Part shown: in pieces, positions 6,267-8,495 of the stretch
Numbering within the stretch: the stretch's first letter is position 1
Layout: every line of letters begins with the position of its first letter
Assembly (NCBI GenBank): GCA_034408685.1
Contig: JAWXCP010000195.1
Location: 1-8,495, forward strand
Length of the DNA stretch: 8,495 nt
Source of the DNA: JANXVY01 sp034408685
Lineage (GTDB): Bacteria; Pseudomonadota; Alphaproteobacteria; Rhizobiales; Hyphomicrobiaceae
Direction of reading: 5' to 3'
The notes under the pieces: model-generated
Database searches by the model: none
Seen by the model: only the letters and a program-made list of their open reading frames with translations
What the model was told of the DNA's origin: nothing
Translations under genes and position numbers: made by a program

Positions 6267-6530
6267 CGCGTTCAGGGTTCCGCCCCGGTGACGGCAAATG
6301 CGCGCTTTCACGATGACCCGGCGGCTGTTCTTGATCGGCGCATCGAAGCGCGCCAGCGCGCTGGCTCCACGGCCAAGTCCGAAGCTGCCTTTGCCCGGAT
6401 TGCCGCGGCGACCGAGCCTGCCGCCCCGGCCAGCTTCCGCCAGAACCCGCGCAACGTAGCGTGGGGCGACGGCCGGTTTCTCTCCGCGCATCCTGCCCGG
6501 TTTCGGTGTGAAAGCATCGTCGAGCATCAT
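6262..6530 (-). pseudogene. VirD2/TraI-like relaxase (mobilisation nuclease), 5' fragment
   Basis: The N-terminal 85-90 residues match relaxases of the MOBP type found in alphaproteobacterial conjugative elements: KPGRMRGEK near residue 10, the Gly/Arg-rich GRGGRLGRRGNPGKG at 34-48, and RRVIVKARICRHRGG at 70-84. Intact proteins then continue with a segment like KAAxxHLRYIxRDGV, leading to the nuclease motifs. Here the match stops after GGTLNAA and the frame reads antisense through the integrase fragment. All catalytic parts (Tyr, His triad) are therefore lost. ATG at 6530 follows CGGAG by about nine bases. The normal upstream partner in such elements, a DUF736 gene, is not seen. Confidence 0.72.
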
Positions 6531-6860
6531 GGCGCAAACTCCGTTTTTTCATCCATACGGAGCAAAGTAGCCGTCGTTCGCGCCCCTGCCACTCGGCAAA
6601 GCCGTGAAAAATCCGGTAACCCGGCGGGCAAGTTGGGTGGGCATGAAGCGCTGATGGGAAGGAACAGCGCAGGGTATCCCGGCCCCGCGTTAGGGCTCGC
6701 GACCGGAGGCCGAGACGCTGACCAAGGCGGCTCGGGGCGGAGCTTCACAGCCCGGCGCAGGCCAGTATCCGCTGGCGCGCAACGCCCAAAACGCGCCGTC
6801 TCACAAACTGTAAGGGTTAACTCTCCAAGGGTTGCAATTTTCTCCCTTAGCGGGAGATTT
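6531..6860. other. Upstream region of the relaxase stub, no gene; possible former transfer-origin region
   Basis: Minus-strand frames are open through part of this stretch, but their composition (Pro/Ala/Ser-rich, no motif) suggests noncoding DNA. Regions just upstream of MOBP relaxase genes often carry oriT. I see no strong inverted repeat paired with a nick consensus here. TTTTTCAT occurs at 6545-6552. Confidence 0.4.
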
Positions 6861-6861
6861 T
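6841..6861. repeat. Short hairpin followed by four T
   Basis: TCTCCC (6841-6846) pairs with GGGAGA (6852-6857) across TTAGC, with TTTT after it on the plus strand. It is short for an intrinsic terminator, and no plus-strand gene ends nearby. It marks the shift from GC-rich to AT-richer DNA. Confidence 0.3.
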
Positions 6862-7091
6862 GGAGTTGATGCTAGAGTGGGCATTCAAAATCAATAGTTT
6901 AGCGAAAGATGATGGCAGGCCGAGTCGAAAGCAATCACTTTTCAAACTCGAAATCAATGACTTAACCATGCACCGATGGCCCCTTTTATCTTGCAACCTG
7001 TCATTCCTGGTTATTTTCGCCATTCTGATGCTTTCCGACCCTTGCTTCGTACGCTTATCGCTGGGCCTGAAACTCGGTTATCCAAGCTAAG

Positions 7092-7107
7092 CTGAATTCA
7101 AATTCAG
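7092..7107. repeat. Near-perfect palindrome, 7-bp arms
   Basis: CTGAATT (7092-7098) and AATTCAG (7101-7107) are inverted with a two-base centre. Such a tight dyad is more like a protein-binding site than a hairpin, but no promoter or regulator can be tied to it. Confidence 0.45.
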
Positions 7108-7227
7108 GGAGAATGTCGGTAGCATCGATACATTTCCGAGACGGTATCAAAGATTCGAAATAAGCCGGGTATTCCGAGTAAAGCGCCGATGCCTAAGGGT
7201 TCAAGCGCCATAAAAGCAGCGTGAATA

Positions 7228-7246
7228 CGGATTTGTTATCCGATAA
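7228..7246. repeat. Overlapping small dyads (CGGAT/ATCCG and TTATC-C-GATAA)
   Basis: CGGAT (7228-7232) pairs with ATCCG (7238-7242), and TTATC (7236-7240) with GATAA (7242-7246). The two dyads share bases, so they could form alternative structures or an operator. The arms are only five bases and chance is possible. Confidence 0.3.
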
Positions 7247-7341
7247 GTGTAAAATGGTGGCTCATTCAGTTAACCCGGAAAAGCCGACTTGCAGCCGCAC
7301 TTTCTCAAAAAATCTCCGGCTAATCAGCTTTTAGCAACGCC

Positions 7342-7846
7342 TCAGATCATGCCCATAAAATCACGCTTGCTCAGATCGACGCCCGCATGACGCAAAATGT
7401 CGTAGGCCGTTGCAGCGTGAAAATAGAAATTGGGAAGCACAAAACCGAAGGCGTAATCGCGGCCTTTAAAGCGCATTTCGTTCGGTCCAATTTTGAGCGC
7501 GATATCGCGGTCTTCGCTGCCGTTAATCTGAGCTGGACTGAACCTCCTCAGATAGTCCGCCGTTTTTGCAAGCCGCGCTTTCAGGTCGTCGAATGTCGTC
7601 TCGGTATCGGGATAGCTCGGCACATCGACGCCAGCAAGACGCGCCGCCATGCCTTTGGCCTGATCGGTCGCGATCTGAATCTGGCGGGCGAGCGGGTACA
7701 TATCTGGCCAGCCTGTCCTCCAGCAGCACGGCGGGATCTATCTTTCTCGTCTCACAAGGCTGGATAGCTTTATCAAGGATCGCGATTGAACTTCCAAGAG
7801 TGCGAAGCACTGGCGGAAACAATGCTTCATGCATGAGGAGCGCCAT
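7342..7846 (-). pseudogene. DUF1993 family protein, broken by a two-base frameshift
   Basis: The N-terminal part (ATG 7846, AGGA about ten bases upstream) reads VLRTLGSSIAILDKAIQP, then RKIDPAVLLEDRL. The C-terminal part, in another frame, reads PDMYPLARQIQIATDQAKG, then VDVPSYPDTETTFDDLKARL, GSEDRDIALKIG, LPNFYFHAATAYDILRHAGV and SKRDFMG. Together they give a complete DUF1993 protein of about 168 residues, a helical family of unknown biochemical role. The join falls at RLAPDMY: the Ala codon keeps only its G (7708), so two bases are missing at about 7706-7708. The C-terminal ATG at 7701 lies inside the conserved stretch and has no ribosome binding site of its own. Both halves are otherwise well preserved, so the lesion is recent or is a sequencing error. 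It sits where the rest of traF would be expected, so it may be cargo of the element. Confidence 0.85.
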
Positions 7847-7911
7847 ATCAAGATCCTGACGTTTGTTTGGAAGCCTCGGAAGCGTAAAAGAAGCATGCTC
7901 TCAAGCTCGCG

Positions 7912-8208
7912 AAAAACGAGATACGGCGTCCCACACGGCAAACTTTATCGCCAAACAGCGCTGCAACCGGTTTCAATAGAGGTACGTTCGGTGGAACGTA
8001 ACCGCGCTCCGCAGCAAGATCACGTCAGCGAGGAGATATCGCAAGTAAAACGTATTTGTCGCGTACGAATGCCTGGCCACGTTGGATGGCATAAAGTCCG
8101 ACCGGCGCGCTTTCAGAAGCATTCCAGACCAGCAACGGTGAGCGGATGGAAGATCGTGACCAAGACGCCTGCCGCCGAAACAAGCGTCACAATAAATGGA
8201 CGCGCCAT
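7912..8208 (-). pseudogene. traF: TraF-type S26 signal peptidase, multiply broken
   Basis: ATG 8208 lies one base after the stop of the helix-turn-helix gene (TGA-G-ATG). The first frame gives a membrane anchor, PFIVTLVSAAGVLVTIFHP, then stops at 8115. A one-base shift near 8136-8140 restores LLVWNASESAPVGLYAIQRG and FVRDKYVLLAISP, then a TGA at 8027-8025, then in the same frame RDLAAERGYVPPNVPLLKP and VAALFGDKVCRVGRRI. Both elements of the Ser/Lys dyad region (Ser in SAPVGLY, Lys in LLKPVAALFGD) are readable. TraF matures the pilin of P-type conjugation systems. The last third of the protein is missing: after about 7912 the frame is unrelated and ends one base before the DUF1993 start. There are thus three independent lesions. 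Confidence 0.82.
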
Positions 8209-8209
8209 C

Positions 8210-8416
8210 TCAACCGACTTCCCCGGATGAAGCGCGCCGCAGTCGACTTTCAGACCAGGCGACAACTTCGTCGCGGTGATAGAAGATGCGTCCGCCATGC
8301 TTGCGGAAACGCGGGCCGATGCCTTGCCAGCGCATATTGTCGAGCGTTCGTTTTTTCAGACGGAGATAGACTGCGGTTTCGTCGATATTCAGGAACGGCG
8401 AGGTGAATTCGGACAT
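8210..8416 (-). CDS. AlpA/excisionase-like helix-turn-helix protein of a conjugative element
   Basis: A 68-residue MerR-like/HTH_17 DNA-binding protein. FLNIDETAVYLRLKKRTLDN (8-27) is the helix-turn-helix, followed by the wing region RWQGIGPRFRKHGGRIFYHR and DEVVAWSESR, the usual ending of this class. Such proteins act as small transcription regulators or recombination-directionality factors in integrative elements. AGGAGGGC seven bases upstream of ATG 8416 is the strongest ribosome binding site in the window. It is followed directly by the traF pseudogene. In related elements it commonly stands near repA, parA and DUF2840 genes, none of which is present here. The reading frame is intact, in contrast to everything downstream of it. 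Confidence 0.88.
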   Translation of the reverse strand: MSEFTSPFLNIDETAVYLRLKKRTLDNMRWQGIGPRFRKHGGRIFYHRDEVVAWSESRLRRASSGEVG

Positions 8417-8495
8417 GGCGTGCCCTCCTAATGCATGCGATGTCCTAAGATAACCTCTTAAATCTCGATGTCTGGAGTGTCGAACAAAAGCGTCG
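8417..8495. other. Leader of the helix-turn-helix gene, window edge
   Basis: No clear promoter is visible. A minus-strand frame is open from the window edge to a TAA at 8460-8458 (ending LLFDTPDIEI) and could be the tail of an upstream gene, but twelve codons are too few to call. Confidence 0.3.

Larger units (their letters stand above)
6861..7341. other. AT-richer block (about 46% GC) without a recognised gene
   Basis: By hand count bases 6861-7320 are about 46% G+C, against about 70% in dabA. Short frames exist: 6869-7090 on plus, starting ATG after GGAG, and 7104-7211 on minus without any ribosome binding site. Neither resembles a known family. The block holds small palindromes at 7092-7107 and 7228-7246. 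It separates the broken DUF1993 gene from the relaxase stub and was probably acquired separately. Confidence 0.55.

Noticed and set aside
6527..6748. Minus-strand frame ending at the relaxase start (ATGATG overlap)
   Set aside because: Pro/Ala/Ser-rich with no recognisable domain; looks like noncoding GC-rich DNA, despite the overlap that mimics coupling.
6860..7090. Plus-strand 76-codon frame in the AT-richer block
   Set aside because: TTG or ATG start with only a close GGAG, no family motif, and no sign of coding selection; not enough to call a gene.
7104..7211. Minus-strand 35-residue frame beginning MALEPLGIGALLGIPGLF, faintly like the start of fungal HeLo-domain proteins
   Set aside because: No ribosome binding site, very short, low-complexity hydrophobic similarity only, and a eukaryotic origin in this context is implausible.
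7829..8230. Plus-strand 133-codon frame across the traF region
   Set aside because: It is antisense to clear traF homology and shows no motif.

Overview
The window looks like GC-rich alphaproteobacterial DNA. I infer this from protein style, composition and the kind of conjugative-element genes present; it is not a database result. It joins three blocks of different character. Block 1 (1-2120, + strand, very GC-rich) is the 3' part of a dabA-like gene (DUF2309, the inorganic-carbon transporter subunit that carries a carbonic-anhydrase-like zinc site). Its stop overlaps the start of a 279-residue protein that I place in the DUF6671 family, which ends in four CxxC pairs. The two are almost certainly one translationally coupled operon.

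Block 2 (2467-5765, - strand) is a compact operon read from right to left. It encodes a Tat-exported YVTN/YncE-like beta-propeller, a His/Met-rich DUF305 protein, an ECF sigma factor (GTG start), its overlapping membrane-anchored anti-sigma factor, and a 53-residue exported small protein that is easy to miss. A GGAATAG-16-TCTCA element sits just upstream of the first gene, spaced like an ECF promoter, so the operon may be autoregulated. The likely theme is an envelope stress or metal response. Blocks 1 and 2 are separated by about 350 bp (2121-2466) of lower-GC DNA with short repeats and hairpins that look like mobile-element debris.

Block 3 (about 6078-8416) is a wrecked integrative/conjugative element. 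From the right end it holds an intact AlpA/excisionase-like helix-turn-helix gene and a traF-type (S26) signal peptidase broken by a frameshift, a nonsense codon and loss of the 3' end. Next come a DUF1993 gene with a two-base frameshift, a roughly 480 bp AT-richer stretch with palindromes, and the 5' stub of a VirD2/TraI-like relaxase. That stub abuts, in opposite orientation, the 5' stub of a tyrosine recombinase which itself carries an in-frame TGA. Nothing in this block could still transfer by itself.

I see no CRISPR array, tRNA or rRNA. The most promising material is the DabA-DUF6671 pairing, the sigma/propeller/DUF305 operon with its small exported protein, and the decay pattern of the conjugative element. 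I did not find a clear new defence or mobile system.
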